Below, piece after piece: positions 52,076-64,000 of a DNA stretch of 64,000 nt (positions are counted from its first letter, which is position 1; each line of letters begins with the position of its first letter). This DNA is from Haematobia irritans (taxonomy: Eukaryota; Arthropoda; Insecta; Diptera; Muscidae): positions 98,874,162 through 98,938,161 of the forward strand of contig NC_134397.1 in the NCBI RefSeq assembly GCF_050003625.1. Reading direction: 5' to 3'. The position numbers and the translations under genes were made by a program. The notes under the pieces were generated by a model. It had not been told where the DNA came from. It worked only from the letters and a program-made list of their open reading frames with translations, and made no database searches.

Positions 52076-53330
52076 ATACCGGTAAACGTGGGCTATAGTG
52101 AGAATACACCTAACGGATGTTTGACAACGAGCCAGCCAGAGTCAATACCACCAAATGCCGAAGCAATAATATGGGTTTCTGTGAATGGAGATGGTGAAGT
52201 TGGCAAATTGTGGGTTTTTGAACCACCAGAAAACAACAGCAACAACATCTTGATAGCAAATGCCCTGGTAACAACAAATGAAGAGGGACTTATACCAGTT
52301 TGAGTTTTGAATTTATCTGACCATGTTGAGCATATTGGAAAATTTTCTAACATTGGCAAATGTACACCAGCCGAGACATTAGTAAATTTGGAAAGCAACT
52401 CATCAAAGACACATGGAACGGCGAGAAAACATCTGGAAGGTTATGTCGAAGCTTGGACACGCCATCTATCACCATCAGAGAAAAATAAGGCCAAGCAATT
52501 GTTATGGAAAAACGCCTCTGCCTTTGCGTTTGAGAAGGGAAATCAAGGAAGAACATCTGTGGTGAAGCATGAAATAAATACCGCAGAGCAAAGACCAATA
52601 AAACAGGCACCACGAAGTGTTCCTCTAGCAAAACGAGATGAGGTTCAAAAACTTGTAAAGGAAATGGTGGTAAGTGGTGTGATCGAGCCATCATCAAGTC
52701 CTTGGTGCTCCCTAATTGTGTTGGTCAAAAAGAAAGATGGTAGCACCCGATTATGTGTGGAGTACAGAAAATTAAATAATGTCACCAAAAAAGACAGTTA
52801 TCCGCTTCCACGCATTGATGACACGTTAGACACACTAGCCGGAACAACATGGTTTTCCATGCTTGATTTGCAGAGTGGATATTGGCAAGTAGAGATCACC
52901 GAGAGAGACAAAGAAAAGACAGATTTTGGCGTTAATGGCGATTTTTGGCAGTTCAATGTAATGCCATTCGGGCTCTGCAATGCTCTGGCTACCTTCGAGC
53001 GATTGATGGAGCGGGTGCTAAAGGAGTTGCATTGGAAGTCCTGCTTGATATACCTCGACGATATCATAGTTATGGGCAAAACTGTCAGCCCCTGGTCTAC
53101 GACAAGGCAAAGAAGTGTTCCCTTTTCCAGCGGGAAGTTAAGTACTTGGGTCATCATGTGGCAGCAGAGGGCATATTCACCGATGAAGACAAAATAAAGA
53201 CTGTGAGAGATTGGTCACGTCCACGAAATCTCCATGAATTGCGCAGCTTCCTTGGTTTATGCACCTACTACAGGCGATTCGTACCAAATTGGCAAAACAG
53301 GAGCTATTCCTGGTGAAAATTTTGTTTTGG
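52076..53330 (+). pseudogene. gypsy D reverse transcriptase
   Basis: 52088-52303 holds the linker; 52307-53197 the RT: HEINTAEQRPIKQAPRSVPL, GVIEPSSSPWCSLIVLVKKK, VEYRKLNNVTKKDSYPLPRI, motif [36 protein letters not shown] and motif C CLIYLDDIIVMGKT with both Asp. A frame change near 53080 continues as VFPFSSGKLSTWVIM / KKCSLFQREVKYLGHHVAAE, then [20 protein letters not shown]. Catalytic residues are kept, the reading frame is not. Confidence 0.87.
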
Positions 53331-53482
53331 ATACAGATGCTAGCGCGTACGGAATTGGAGGTGTGTTGTCCCAACAGATAGATGGGAAAGAGAAGGTAAT
53401 CGGATATTTCAGCCGAACGTTGTTTAAGCTCGAAAAGAATTATTGCGTAACGAGAAGAGAGCTGCTTGCTGTCATAGAAAAA
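53234..53482 (+). pseudogene. gypsy D RNase H, truncated
   Basis: FVLDTDASAYGIGGVLSQQI and IGYFSRTLFKLEKNYCVTRR followed by ELLAVIEK: first part of the RT-RNase H domain with the catalytic DTD. Sequence between RT and RNase H is shortened, and gypsy sequence ends at 53482. Confidence 0.8.
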
Positions 53483-54117
53483 ATTGGCCAATTTCTGTTG
53501 TTGTGAGTGTGACTTCTTTTAAAACTAAAATAAAAAACAATCGTTGCCATATGCACCCTGTGTTGAGAAAGAGCTGAAAGAAAATCAGTGCAAAGCTCAG
53601 CTCTTTCAATAATTGTAAAAAACATTATTTTATATATTTTTCCTAAAGTTAAAGTTGATCGACATTCCCTTTTGTGAGCTTGTGAAGCAAAGATCTTTGT
53701 GGAGAAAATTAGAAGTAATTGCAACAATCTGAGTTATCATTAAAATAGCTTTTTTGTGCAGCGTGCAAACAGTGATTATACCATTTTGCCTGGCAGCTAA
53801 TAGCTGTGGTATCTTTTTCGTGTTTTAATTTTGGAAAATTCCACTTGCATTTCTGTTAAGTGGTAATTCTCTTGGGCCTGTCAAGGCCAAAAAAAGACAT
53901 GGCGGATGCTATGGCGTCGACATCGCTGATCGTGTGCCAAATTGACAGCAATAAAAAGAACAAAAATGATAAAAAGAATGTAAAACAGACGAGGAAATTG
54001 GGAGTAGTAGATGATGGTGGTGGTGATGGCGGTTTCGAGGTACCGTATTTTAACGATAGTGTCATGGCTGACACTGGAAAGTGTGCAGTAGTGGATGGTG
54101 TAAGTGATATGTAAAGA
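53483..54117 (+). other. Unassigned fragment with a short open frame, between gypsy D and BEL-B copy 2
   Basis: 635 bp with no match elsewhere in the window. After an untranslated-looking region, an ATG at 53899 opens a 72-codon frame: MADAMASTSLIVCQIDSNKK, a Lys/Asn-rich part, VVDDGGGDGGFEV and a stop at 54112-54114. It could be the 5' end of a non-LTR element (leader plus ORF1 start) or a host exon. The right edge is the tandem-duplication junction. Confidence 0.4.
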
Positions 54118-55055
54118 AATGTAAAGAAAAGAATTAAGTATTTACTTATATAAATAGTGCAAGATCCGGATAACACCCATCCAAAAATTGTATTTGTGGC
54201 TACTGGGAGGCCGTTTGCGCTAGGCAGTAATCCTGGTTGGATTATTCGAGCATATACATCTGACCCCAAAACGATGGCAAAGGGGCCTGATTTGTAGAAC
54301 TGCGGGTCAGCTAGAATTATATTTGGCAGCTTTTGAAGGATAGTTGCATCGATGGTCCTTTGGGGTGTATTGATTGATATGCGATTATTTACTTGCATTG
54401 TGGTCTCTAAAGATATATGTGGTGGTTGTCGAGAGCACAAGGTGACATTACATATAGTCTCTTTACCTAAGAGAGTTGTTGCTAGTCCCAGTTCGGCGAC
54501 AAGATGCTTAGATATTTTACTGCTAGAGGCGCATACATCCAGCATTACCCGTACATGATGACGCTTTTGTCCAATCTTAACCAAAACGACTGCGGTAGGA
54601 AACAGATTTGTTGTGTTTGGTAACGTTATGGATGTGATCGTAAAACTAGTAGTTGCTGGTGTTGTTCGTCGTTGAGCCAAATTTAAAAGGGGTTTCTTTT
54701 CGTGTGTTAGCTGTGGCCCAGTAGTCCTTTTTTCAGGGGCTTTAGATATGTGTAGAAGAGAGTGATGGTTACCGCCACACGAAAAGCAACCCTTTTTCGA
54801 AAAACATGAACCAGCGGAATGTTGGTGGGCTAAGCAGTTTGGACAGTAACCGTGGAGTATGACTAGTCTGAGTCTCTCTTCAGGATTTTTTCTCAAGAAC
54901 TTCGTGCATTGGCGTAGACCATGATATTTCATGCAAACGTTGCAGGAAATACCAGGAATTTTTGGAGTTGTAGCCTTTGGAAATGCGTTTTAGAATGGAC
55001 GACATGCTAAGGAATATATGGAAATGAGGTTAGATCGATTGACACTATTTAACAT
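54118..55055 (-). pseudogene. BEL-B ORF3, second copy, with a nonsense codon
   Basis: As 41143-42102, but codon 22 is TAA instead of AAA (near 54987), so only the frame from MKYHGLRQC (54932) remains open from a Met, losing the first Cys pair of knuckle 1. The 3' end is altered: the frame runs across the junction into the 53483 fragment, adding a hydrophobic, unrelated tail. Likely non-functional. Confidence 0.8.
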
Positions 55056-56293
55056 GGAGGAAGTAAAACAATTTTTACTGTTGGCCTCGTTATAGTACCC
55101 TTCTGGGTGAGGATATCTACCACTCGAACCAAGTTATCCTTCCCGTAATAAAGTTTGGAAATACGCCCTAACCTCCATTCATTTGGAGGTAGATTTTCAT
55201 CTCTGACCACAACCATGGATCCTATTTTGACATTAGGCTGAGGACTCTTCCACTTATTGCGCTTGTGGAGCTCCTTTAAATATTCGTGTTTCCATCGGGC
55301 CGAGAATTGCTGGGAAAGAGCCTTTACTCGACGCCATCGATTTAATATGGATAGCCTAGTTTCGGATTCTATAGGCTCAGCCGGACAAAGAATAGGACCC
55401 CCAATTAGAAAATGGCCTGGAGTTAGTGCGAGTAACTCTTCAGGATTTTCGGACATTGGGGATATTGGCCTTGAGTTTAAGCATGCTTCGATACGTGAAA
55501 GTATGGTGGAAAATTCTTCAAAGGTAAATTTATGAGAGCCCGCCATTTTTCGGAAATGAGTTTTAAAACTCTTGACGCCAGCTTCCCATAAACCTCCCAT
55601 ATGTGGAGCGCCTGGCGGGATGAAGTTCCACTTAATATTCTGATGAGAGAAACTTGATAATAGGCCTTCACGAGAAGTATGAATGAAATCTTTCGTTAAT
55701 GTTTTTGACGCACCAACGAAAGTTTTTCCGTTGTCGGAGTAAAGAGTATTTGGACATCCTCTTCGAGATATGAATCTGTGGAAACACGCAAGAAATGCAG
55801 GAGCGGAAAGCGAACTTGTAAACTCAAGATGAATTGCACGGGTTGCGAAACATATGAAGACGCACACATAACCTTTGGTTATAGTACAAGATCGTGCAGC
55901 GTAATTCTTAATCTCGAACGGCCCTGCGAAGTCAAGGCCTGTATGCGTGAACGGCCTGGAAAGTGTTGTTCTCTCTGGAGGAAGAGAACCCATTAGTTGG
56001 ATTTGTAATTTGTGACTTGAAATGACACATACTCTACAATTGTGGATAGCGGATTTAATCAAGTTTTTGGCCCTCGGAATCCAAAATTGCAACCGTAGCA
56101 TTCTTAGCATTAAGCTGTTCCCACCATGTAACGTAATGTCATGAATGAATTCTACTAGCAACCTGGAAAGCGTACATTTGTATGGCAATATAAGGGGGAA
56201 GCGCTCGTCATACGTTAAATTATTGGAAGTGTCAATACGGCTGTGAATTCTCAGTAATTTATCTTTATCCAAAAAAGGATTTAGATTTGAAAG
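55049..56293 (-). pseudogene. BEL-B integrase, second copy
   Basis: Protein sequence identical by eye to 42096-43340, catalytic D, D, E and zinc ligands included. Same in-frame stop upstream. Confidence 0.88.
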
Positions 56294-57396
56294 TTAGCTA
56301 GATTTTGGAAGTTCTTTTTTGTTCGATAGCTGCTTGTACTCCAATGGGAAATGTTGTTTCTGGGCAAGTAGTATAAGACGATTCCTCACATTTGAAATTT
56401 CGGAGCTTGATATTGTTATGGAATCGAATCGTGTCATCTTTTTACATATGAATGTAAAACGGAATACATAGGACAGAACCCGTAGGGCTCTTCCTAAAGA
56501 GGAGAACCTATTCAAAGGGTCTTCAAAATTATGAGAATTTGAGCAATGCACTTGAATTGTTTTAGGCTCAAGGAGGCTTTCATCTACTAAATTGGGATTC
56601 GAAAGTGGCCAGAAACTTGGAGCTAATTTTAGCCAAGGTGGACCATACAACCAAAGGTTATTACTGGAAAATTCTTTAGGGTAGGCTCCACGGGAACCAA
56701 TGTCTGCAGGGTTGTCTTTGGACTCTACATGGTACCAATGCTCTTTACCTACAATCTCGGAAATTTTTGAAACCCGATAAGCCAGCCATCTTACCACTGG
56801 AAGACATTTGCCACAAATGTCTTCCAGTGGTAAGATGGCTGGCTTAGCCAAGCTAGCACAATTGTGGAATCGGTCCAACAGTAAATCTCGTAGGACTGAA
56901 TAGGCAATGCATTCTGTATAGAATCCATGGTTTCGGAAAGAAGCAATGCGCCACATAATTCGAGACGAGGAATTGATATCGTCTTCAATGGAGAAACTTT
57001 GGACTTTGCGGTTAGAAGATGAGTGGTAACGGATCCTATTGGTGTCGAAATACGAATATAAATGGCCGCGTCGCAGAATCCATGTAGTTGTACGTCACAA
57101 CCTGGCGTAAAATTTAACCACCTAGCAATCCTCATCTCTCCGATTTGGGAATAATTTTCTACGAACAGATTCCATGATCTGAGATCTTCAGGACACATCT
57201 GTTCGTCCCATCCAATTTTTGACACCCATATATCCCTCATCAGTAGCTTGGCAAGAACAATATATGGACAAAGCCAGCCCGCCGGATCGAAAAGTTTCGA
57301 ACTTTCGGAGAGAACAGAAAAGTAGAAACAGTCCGAACGGGCGTTCCATCTAACCCCCAATGTGTTTGCCATGCTACTGGCAAAAACATTCTTCAT
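56294..57396 (-). pseudogene. BEL-B RT connection and RNase H, second copy
   Basis: Same as 43341-44443 including the palindrome (56778-56846). One residue differs (SESSKLF instead of SEISKLF); one silent change was seen near 57134. Confidence 0.88.
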
Positions 57397-58314
57397 TTAA
57401 TAAATATTCTTTGGGAATGGATGCAAGAAATTCCTTTGAGTTAGAAGTCCATTTCCGTAGCGAAAATCCAGCGGACTTTAATGCCGAAACTAGTTGGCTC
57501 TTCATACGAATGGAAGAATGTACGTCATGGCTACCAGCCAAAACGTCATCCACATACATGCACGACTGTAGAACGTCACTAGCCAATGGATGAGTGTCCA
57601 TAACGTCCACGGCTAGCTGCTGAATAACCCGCATCGCTAAGTAAGGTGCACAGTTGACACCAAATGTTACGGTCTGTAACTCATATTCCGAAAGTTCCTC
57701 AAGCGGAGAATTGCGATAAATAATTCGCTGGAATGGGGTATGCTCGGAATCAACCAGAATTTGGCGGTACATCTTTTCGATGTCGCCATTGAACACAATT
57801 TTGTGAAATCGCCAATTGAGGAGCAAATTATTTAAGTCTTTCTGGAGGGATGGACCACAGTGAAGTGTGTCGTTCAAGCTAATTCCATTGGATGTGGACG
57901 ACGAGGCATTAAACACTACTCGAACCTTAGTAGTGCTACTTTCCGGACGGACAACGGCGTGGTGTGGCATATAATACGAATTTTCGCAGTTAGGATATTG
58001 TATGGAAGAGATACCTTTCATATGACCCAGGACAATGTACTCTTTAAGAACCTTGGAGTATTGTTCATTAAGATCGACATTTTTTAAAATGCGGTTCTCA
58101 TTTCTAAGGAATTGAGCTACTGCAATACCTCTCGATTGGCCCAGTTTTATGGCCTTTCGAAAGTTTTCTTTGAAAGGAAGCGTTACCACGTATCTTCCGA
58201 ATAAGTCCCGCTTAGTTGTCTTTTGGAAGTTCTCTTCACAAAATTGTTCATCCGGAGATAATTGCTTCTTCCTTGGGAGATCTTCCATCTCCCAAAATTT
58301 GGATATCTGTTTGT
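57374..58314 (-). pseudogene. BEL-B reverse transcriptase, second copy
   Basis: Same 304-codon frame, with FNGDIEKMY and MYVDDVLAGS, and the same downstream frame loss as 44421-45361. Confidence 0.88.
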
Positions 58315-59058
58315 CTAAAGCAATATCATTGTGAAGGCAAACAGTCGGCCATTCAGTCCGGATATCTCAGTTGTAATAGCATTACTTTCCAATTTTAATA
58401 AATTAAAAAAGCTTTGGGAAATGAATGGCGCTTCTGAACCATTATCGAACAGCGCCCTAGCTTTAAATACATCGCCATGGTGAATAACGTCGACAATGGC
58501 TGTGCCCAGAAGAACCATTTTAGTGCCTGTAGCAGCACAGGATTGAACTGCATTGGTAGTAGATTCCGTATTACTAAGAGAGTTCCCAGATTCGGGGGCA
58601 TAATTCGGGTCACCTTCGGATATTTCGGAAACGGTCCTAGAAATGGGTGCGGTCTGCTCATGTGTACTTGAATTATTCCTATGAAGATAGGTATTATGTC
58701 TCTGGCCACAATGGGCACAATTGTAAGTGCTCTTGCAGTCTTTAGATATATGGCTCTTTGAAAAACAATTCAGACAAAGTTTGAGCCTTTTAATGCATGA
58801 AAGACGGTCATTGTAACTCATGGATACAAACTTTGGGCACAACCGAATAGTGTGTTTTTCTGTCGGACAAAGTTTACAAGAGGGTATTGCCGTGGTATTC
58901 TGATATGTATTTACCCTTTTCTGGATGGGCGATTTGGCAGGAACCTTGTTCCCAGTTAAAACTTTGACGGAAGCAGATGCAGTAGAAAGATCGCATACGG
59001 TTTCCAGAGTTTGGAATCTTGTGGTGAGAAAACAATCAAGCTCTCCCCATGGTGGACA
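58315..59058 (-). pseudogene. BEL-B zinc knuckles and truncated protease, second copy
   Basis: Same three knuckles and D-N-G site and the same missing protease C-terminal half as 45362-46105, so the deletion predates the tandem duplication. Confidence 0.85.
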
Positions 59059-59887
59059 TTAAGTTTTTGATTTAACGGATTGTTCCCATAGAGTAAGCGT
59101 AACTTCTGGAAGTTTGGTACAGCAAATATACACAAAAATAGGGTCCCATGTCCGTACATCAACTTGATACAGTTTGAGAGATGAAATAACGCCATTTACA
59201 GTGCTTTGGAGAAGTTTGATGGAGTCACTCGTCTCCGTAGAAATTTTTTCCAAGTTTAATAGAATTTTAAGCTGTGAATTTATCAGTAGGCGTTTATTCT
59301 CAAAACGGGTTTTGAGCCCATTCCAGGCCACATCGAATCCATCATTTGTCAATGGAGCCTTTCGAACTATCTCCCGTGCTTCGCCTCTGGTCTTATTATT
59401 TAAATGAAACAGCTTTTCCACGAATGATAACCTGGAGTTATTTATGTAGATGGCCGTGAAGAGGTCACGGAATGTGGGTCAAGATGAATAGTCCCCGTGA
59501 AAGACCTCGGTATCGCAGGGGGGTAAATTCACCTGAGAAGTATATGGGTGATCGTGTGAGGTCCGAGAACGAGAAAAAGAAAAGCTTTTGTTTTCAATTG
59601 ACTTGCTTAACCTGGCCACACAATCCACATACGTACTAAATATATACTGTTTGATATCGTGCCTGTATTGTCTCAATATCTTGTTTAGTTTCCTCACCAG
59701 TATGGGAGGAAAGCTCATTCAGGCTTTCATCGTATAATGGCTTTACCCGCTGGCAGATCTCTCGGATTTCCTCTCTATGGACTTCCAGAGAATAGACCGA
59801 GGAGTTGGCGAGAATATCATCGGTTATACCAGCATTAAAAATTATTAAGCTATCGGAGATACGCGTGAAATTAAGTAAAGCAGTCAT
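59059..59887 (-). pseudogene. BEL-B gag, second copy
   Basis: Minus-strand ATG at 59887 (MTALLNFTRISDS). Same frameshifts as 46106-46934. Confidence 0.87.
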
Positions 59888-61523
59888 ATTGACGGTACAT
59901 AAAGTTAAAACTTCTGATAAAACGATAACAGTAAATACCAATTGGAAGAAGGGTGCACCCCACTATCCTAATTGACTTCAGAAAAGAATTGTCCAGTATT
60001 GGATTTGATGTTGAAAAATATAAAGATTGTGGTGTACTTACTTTGGACAATACTCGGATATTCGTAGGAAATCAATGATGATTAAGTGCACCAAAAAACT
60101 TTATTAAACCACTTTCGACGAAAGAAACTTTTACCACAAAGTGTTTCAGAAGACTTGAGGGAATCCAAAATATTATGCACTGGTTGCGAAATAAGGTTAT
60201 GTAAATCCAATAAAATTGGTAAAATGGTAATTAATTGAGTGGGAAAATTAATCGAGACACTAACCTTCCTTTTTTCTCTTTTTCGTTTTTTTTTTTTTAT
60301 TTATTTAATTTTCTTTTTGTATTGTGAACTAGATTGTTCGGAACAACCTAATAACAAAGAGCAATCGATCTTATATTCTCTCCACTTCTCTCTACTTTGG
60401 TTTCTCTTTTTTCTTGGATAGTCTCTACTAAACAAATAGAGACCGTTTGCTTGTAACTTACTGGAGAAATTGATGATTAAAAATGTCAGAAATAATTGAA
60501 AACACGCATTGTGTGTTATAGATTTAATGATATTTCTAAAACTATTCGGATATACTATTCTGGACACTACTATTGCTTGGAAATTGGTGTTAATCGGTTC
60601 TTCTTTAAATTTTTTATGCACCAGCTTTCTTTTTTTTTTTGTTTTTTTTTTGATTAAACGAAATTTAGTTGTGATTTATTTCCGAGTCACTGTTGTGGAT
60701 CATAGTGTAGATTTTTCACGTTTTAGAAACCTTTATTGCAGGACAATATTTATCGATTATGTTAAAATATGATGAAACACGTTTTAGGTTGTGAGGCATT
60801 AAGTGGTCTTCGCAGATTTGACTCTTTTACTTATGCTAAGACTTTAATAGTGGTTTGATCTATATGTATATTTTCTTTTTCACAGCAATTAGTGCCGGAC
60901 CACATTAAAATTATTATGGCTTTTCCTCTTGAATTGCATAACCGGTCGTATGAAATTGCAAAATGTTCTAGTACAAAACCGAAAATTAAACGGCAAAGGC
61001 GAGGATGTTACACGTTTTCTTCTTTGATCACGAATTCTTATGCAGATTGGAATAAAATTGAGTCAGCTTACTGGTCGAGAACTATTGAAGCTTATCGTTG
61101 TTTTATCGATGTCACTTGATTTTATTGGTCTAGCTTATGTATACTCATTTAATTAGAGAATAATGTATTGGGAGACAATGTGGAATCGAAGATCTGATGT
61201 AATGTGATACATAATGTCGTGTATATAAATTATGGGTTTCTAAGCTTTGCCATTAACTGGAGAATGTTTGATCGAATTGTTGTTTCATTATAGAAATATG
61301 ACTTTTCGAGTTTCTTGCTATTAACCGTGTTTCTTTTATTTGAGAGAATTGCTCATTAAAGTAGTGGAACTTTATCACGACTATCCACATGTGCGAACAG
61401 AGTAATATAAAACAGGGGTAATGAAATATTGTAGTCGAGAAATGCAATGCGATAATCTTGATAATACAAGTTGGTAATTTTTATATCTCTCTAATTCTTT
61501 TCTTTTTATTAAGATCCGGTTTG
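59888..61523 (-). other. BEL-B leader, second copy
   Basis: Matches 46935-48568; T runs near 60288-60298 and 60631-60650 are slightly different in length. No gene. Confidence 0.6.
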
Positions 61524-61878
61524 GAGGACTGTATATATTTATTTCTTTTTCTCCAATTTTTCACTGGTAGTGCAGATCCCAATTTAAGAAAGAATTGATA
61601 GATGTGGTTATATGGACTTGAATTATCTTTACCTGAGCGAAATGAATTTGTCTGGATTGACTTATACCAAAATGAAACAATCAAGCGACGATTTGTATTA
61701 GGCAGGAAAATTCAAGTTTATTGGACCGTAACTCTAAACGAAATGAACGAGACAAACTTCTATAGCTATAGCAGTACAAATCATTTGTGAAGTTGATTGA
61801 TAACTTATTATAATCGATAAGTTCAGGAATGCTAACTATAATGTCGGTGCGATACTTAACCCATTGCGGGCATGTACA
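61524..61878 (-). repeat. BEL-B 5' LTR, second copy
   Basis: Matches 48569-48923; ends on the plus strand with GGGCATGTACA followed by ATGTT and gypsy sequence. Confidence 0.85.
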
Positions 61879-62655
61879 ATGTTTTATACCGCATTCAAAA
61901 GGACGACAGCCCAAGGTCAAAGATGAAAGTCGTTCACCTGGAATGTTTGGCTCCATACGGAACGGGTTCTGTGCCTGTTCAGTATGAACAGGCTTAAGCG
62001 GGAGGCAGTGCTACGAATTTGATATTTCTAGATTTAAGTTTATTCAAATTAGTTTCCGTTAATTTAAAATTTCAAATTGCAACGGTCAAATTACGTCATC
62101 ACATTCAAAATCATTTCTTTATTTTCTAGTACTTTCGTAAACACCTTTTGTGTTCTTAGTTTCACAATAATTGAAGTAACCCCTTTTGTTTTGTTATTGT
62201 GTAGTAATATGAGCACAACGCTCTGTCAGCCAAATTACGAGATAAGCAAGACTTAGAGCAGAAACGACAAAAGATTTGATAATTGTGGCAAGACTATGAA
62301 CATAATCGGCTATGCATGTGCGAAATCTGCCGGACACTAGTAGAACATTCTAGATGGCTGTAGCCAATGAAGATAACCAGTTGAATATGTGCTGTTTGAT
62401 GAATTGTATCTAGATACTTCTAGGTGGTTGTAGGCCAGACTACCGAGAATTTTCGGAATCGTCAAATCACGGTATAAAACCCTGGCATAGGGAGCTGTGA
62501 AGTCAGTCGTAAGCTAAAAGGCAAACAGTACACAACGTAGAGCAAATAAGTGAAAGTTATCAGTTAAGCAAATACATTGTAGATTGTCGTTATTTGAAAA
62601 GAACTGTTTTTTAATTATCGCGTTATAAAACACGCCTCAATATAAAAACGTAACA
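61879..62655 (+). mobile_element. gypsy C 3' end and LTR, second copy
   Basis: Integrase tail (LYRIQKDDSPRSKMK), polypurine tract and LTR 62009-62655, with TATAAAA at 62473 and TCAGTCG at 62503. Copy of 48924-49700. Confidence 0.87.
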
Positions 62656-62696
62656 GTATATAAGGAATCAATTTTATTTTTAAGTACAATATATAT

Positions 62697-64000
62697 TGTT
62701 ACGAATTTGATATTTCTAGACTTAAGTTTATTCAAATTAGTTTCCGTTAATTTAAAATTACAAATTGTAATGGTCAAATTACGTCATCACTTGTCAAAAT
62801 CATTTCTTTATTTTCTAGTACTTTCCTAAACATCTTTTGTGTTCTTAGTTTCCCAATCGTAAAGTAACACCTTTTGTTTTGTTATCTTCATTGCTTATTG
62901 TTATAGTTGTAGTAATATGACCATAATCATTTATGCCTGTGCGACATCTGCCAGCTAGTAGAATGTTCTAGATGAGCAATGAGCATAAGCCGATAAACAT
63001 GTGCGATATCGCCCGTGCGACATCTGCCAGATAGTAGTAGAATAGTCTAGAATGTTGTAGGCCAGACTATCGATATCGTTAACAGTACTATAAAAGAGCT
63101 GACAGAGGAAGGTAGTCAGTCGTAAGCTAAAAGTCATACAGTACACATCGTAGAGCATATAAGTGAAACCTATCGTTAAGCAAATAAATTGTAGGTTGTC
63201 GTTATCTGAAAAGAACTGTGTTTTAATTATCGGGTTACTAAACACGCCTCAACATAAAAACGTAACAATTGGTGTCGGATGTGAAATAACGAAAAAAATA
63301 TACAATGGAGTTTAATGAGCTTCGAGTATAAGACTTGAAGAAGGAATTGAGCAAAATGGAGCAGCCGACTACAGGAAACAAGGCTCAATTGCAAAAACGA
63401 CTACTAGAAGACTTCGAACGGCGAAAAATGGATATCGAGACGCATGAGTTTGATTATAAGGAAGACATTGATGAATAAATTCTTGTCAATACCAGCAGTG
63501 TAGAAACTCCATCTGTGGCTTCGAGTATTGTAGATTACACATCAATGCTCAATGTTTTGAGCAAAATAATGGAAGAGAATTCTAGAAAACCAGAAGAAAA
63601 TTCTCTGAAAATGGAAGCTAATTCTAGAAAATTGGAAGAAAAATTCGACGAAAATTCCAAAAATATGGACGAAAATTCTAGAATTCAGAATGAAAAACTT
63701 CACGAAATTTCTGAAAGCATGGAGAAACGTGTGGACCATATAGAAGGTCAAATTATAGAATTGGATAAGAAAGTTCTATCCGTGGATGAAAAAATTGTAG
63801 TTCACGATGAGAAACTTCTGCACCTGGAGAAAAAAATGGCTGACTTGGAAATAAAGGTGGCCGAGTGCGAGTTATCGAGGGCTCGAACACCAAAACTCCT
63901 GTTTTCGATGGCTCAACTTCATTTGATGTATTCAAATTCCAATTCGAAATGGTTGCTTCTAGAAATTTATGGAACGACAATGACAAAGTAATTGAACTTC
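62697..64000 (+). mobile_element. gypsy D, second copy, runs off the window
   Basis: LTR 62697-63267 (core promoter 63089-63122), primer-binding site at 63270, gag start ATG 63305 with the same premature TAA, and the coiled-coil part 63515-63991. One base differs near 63798. The window ends inside gag. Confidence 0.88.

Larger units (their letters stand above)
49742..53482 (+). mobile_element. Ty3/gypsy element D, 3'-truncated
   Basis: 5' LTR, primer-binding site, gag with SAP-like and coiled-coil parts, protease, RT and part of RNase H are present in order. It stops at LLAVIEK (53482) where an unassigned fragment begins. Stops and frameshifts throughout. A second copy starts at 62697. Confidence 0.87.
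54118..61878 (-). mobile_element. BEL/Pao element B, second copy (3' LTR missing)
   Basis: Same order and same breaks as 41165-48923. The 3' end is cut within the ORF3 downstream sequence at the duplication junction, so it has only the 5' LTR (about 61524-61878). Confidence 0.9.
41165..64000. repeat. 12,953-bp tandem duplication (unit 1 41165-54117, unit 2 from 54118)
   Basis: Unit 2 repeats unit 1 at an offset of 12,953 (later 12,955) to the window end. By eye I found about five substitutions and two homopolymer length changes. The junction shares ATGTAAAGAAA-type microhomology. The unit contains most of BEL-B, the 3' end of gypsy C, gypsy D and the 53483 fragment. True recent duplication or assembly of two haplotypes are both possible. 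Confidence 0.9.

Overview
This is a eukaryotic, AT-rich, repeat-dense window with no host gene I can support. Nearly every base that can be assigned belongs to a transposable element. The organism is most likely a higher fly, probably calyptrate or muscid. The evidence is a mariner end matching the Himar1-type (irritans subfamily) terminal repeat, dipteran mini-me-like elements with GTCY/TA proto-microsatellites, and fly-type BEL/Pao, Ty3/gypsy and LOA-like elements. The genus is an inference.

Layout. 1-771: no gene. 772-8007: mini-me-like elements, one interrupted by a 4.1-kb hAT copy with a clean 8-bp target-site duplication (TSD). That hAT copy is itself invaded by a hAT MITE, a TA-flanked MITE and a second mini-me type. 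8008-10801: a decayed gypsy (E) whose LTR holds a hAT MITE, then a truncated Himar1-like mariner. 10802-12795: an inverted mini-me-like copy with a MITE carrying a tRNA-like sequence. 12796-37291: a five-level nest. An AATCAATTAA-rich MITE contains a LOA-like LINE (14698-37181, 9-bp TSD). The LINE contains a second hAT copy and a large MITE (19618-36382). The large MITE contains tRNA-like/SINE sequence, a deleted Tc1/mariner element and BEL element A (23371-36309), whose first LTR carries another MITE. 37292-38610: a mini-me-like element. 38636-49700: gypsy C, precisely interrupted by BEL element B on the minus strand (40622-48923, TSD ATGTT). 49742-53482: gypsy D. 53483-54117: an unassigned fragment. 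54118-64000: a second, nearly identical copy of 41165 onward, i.e. a 12,953-bp tandem duplication running off the window.

The BEL elements carry gag, zinc knuckles, retropepsin, RT/RNase H and integrase, mostly broken by stops and frameshifts. Both divergent BEL families also carry a further open reading frame (ORF3) downstream of integrase. It encodes three zinc knuckles plus a retropepsin-like fold whose D-S/T-G active site is lost. The two ORF3 proteins resemble each other more than the gag-pol copy of the same domains. In element A a donor-like GTAAGC directly after an ATG and a strong acceptor just before ORF3 would join in frame. This is the most interesting candidate system in the window.
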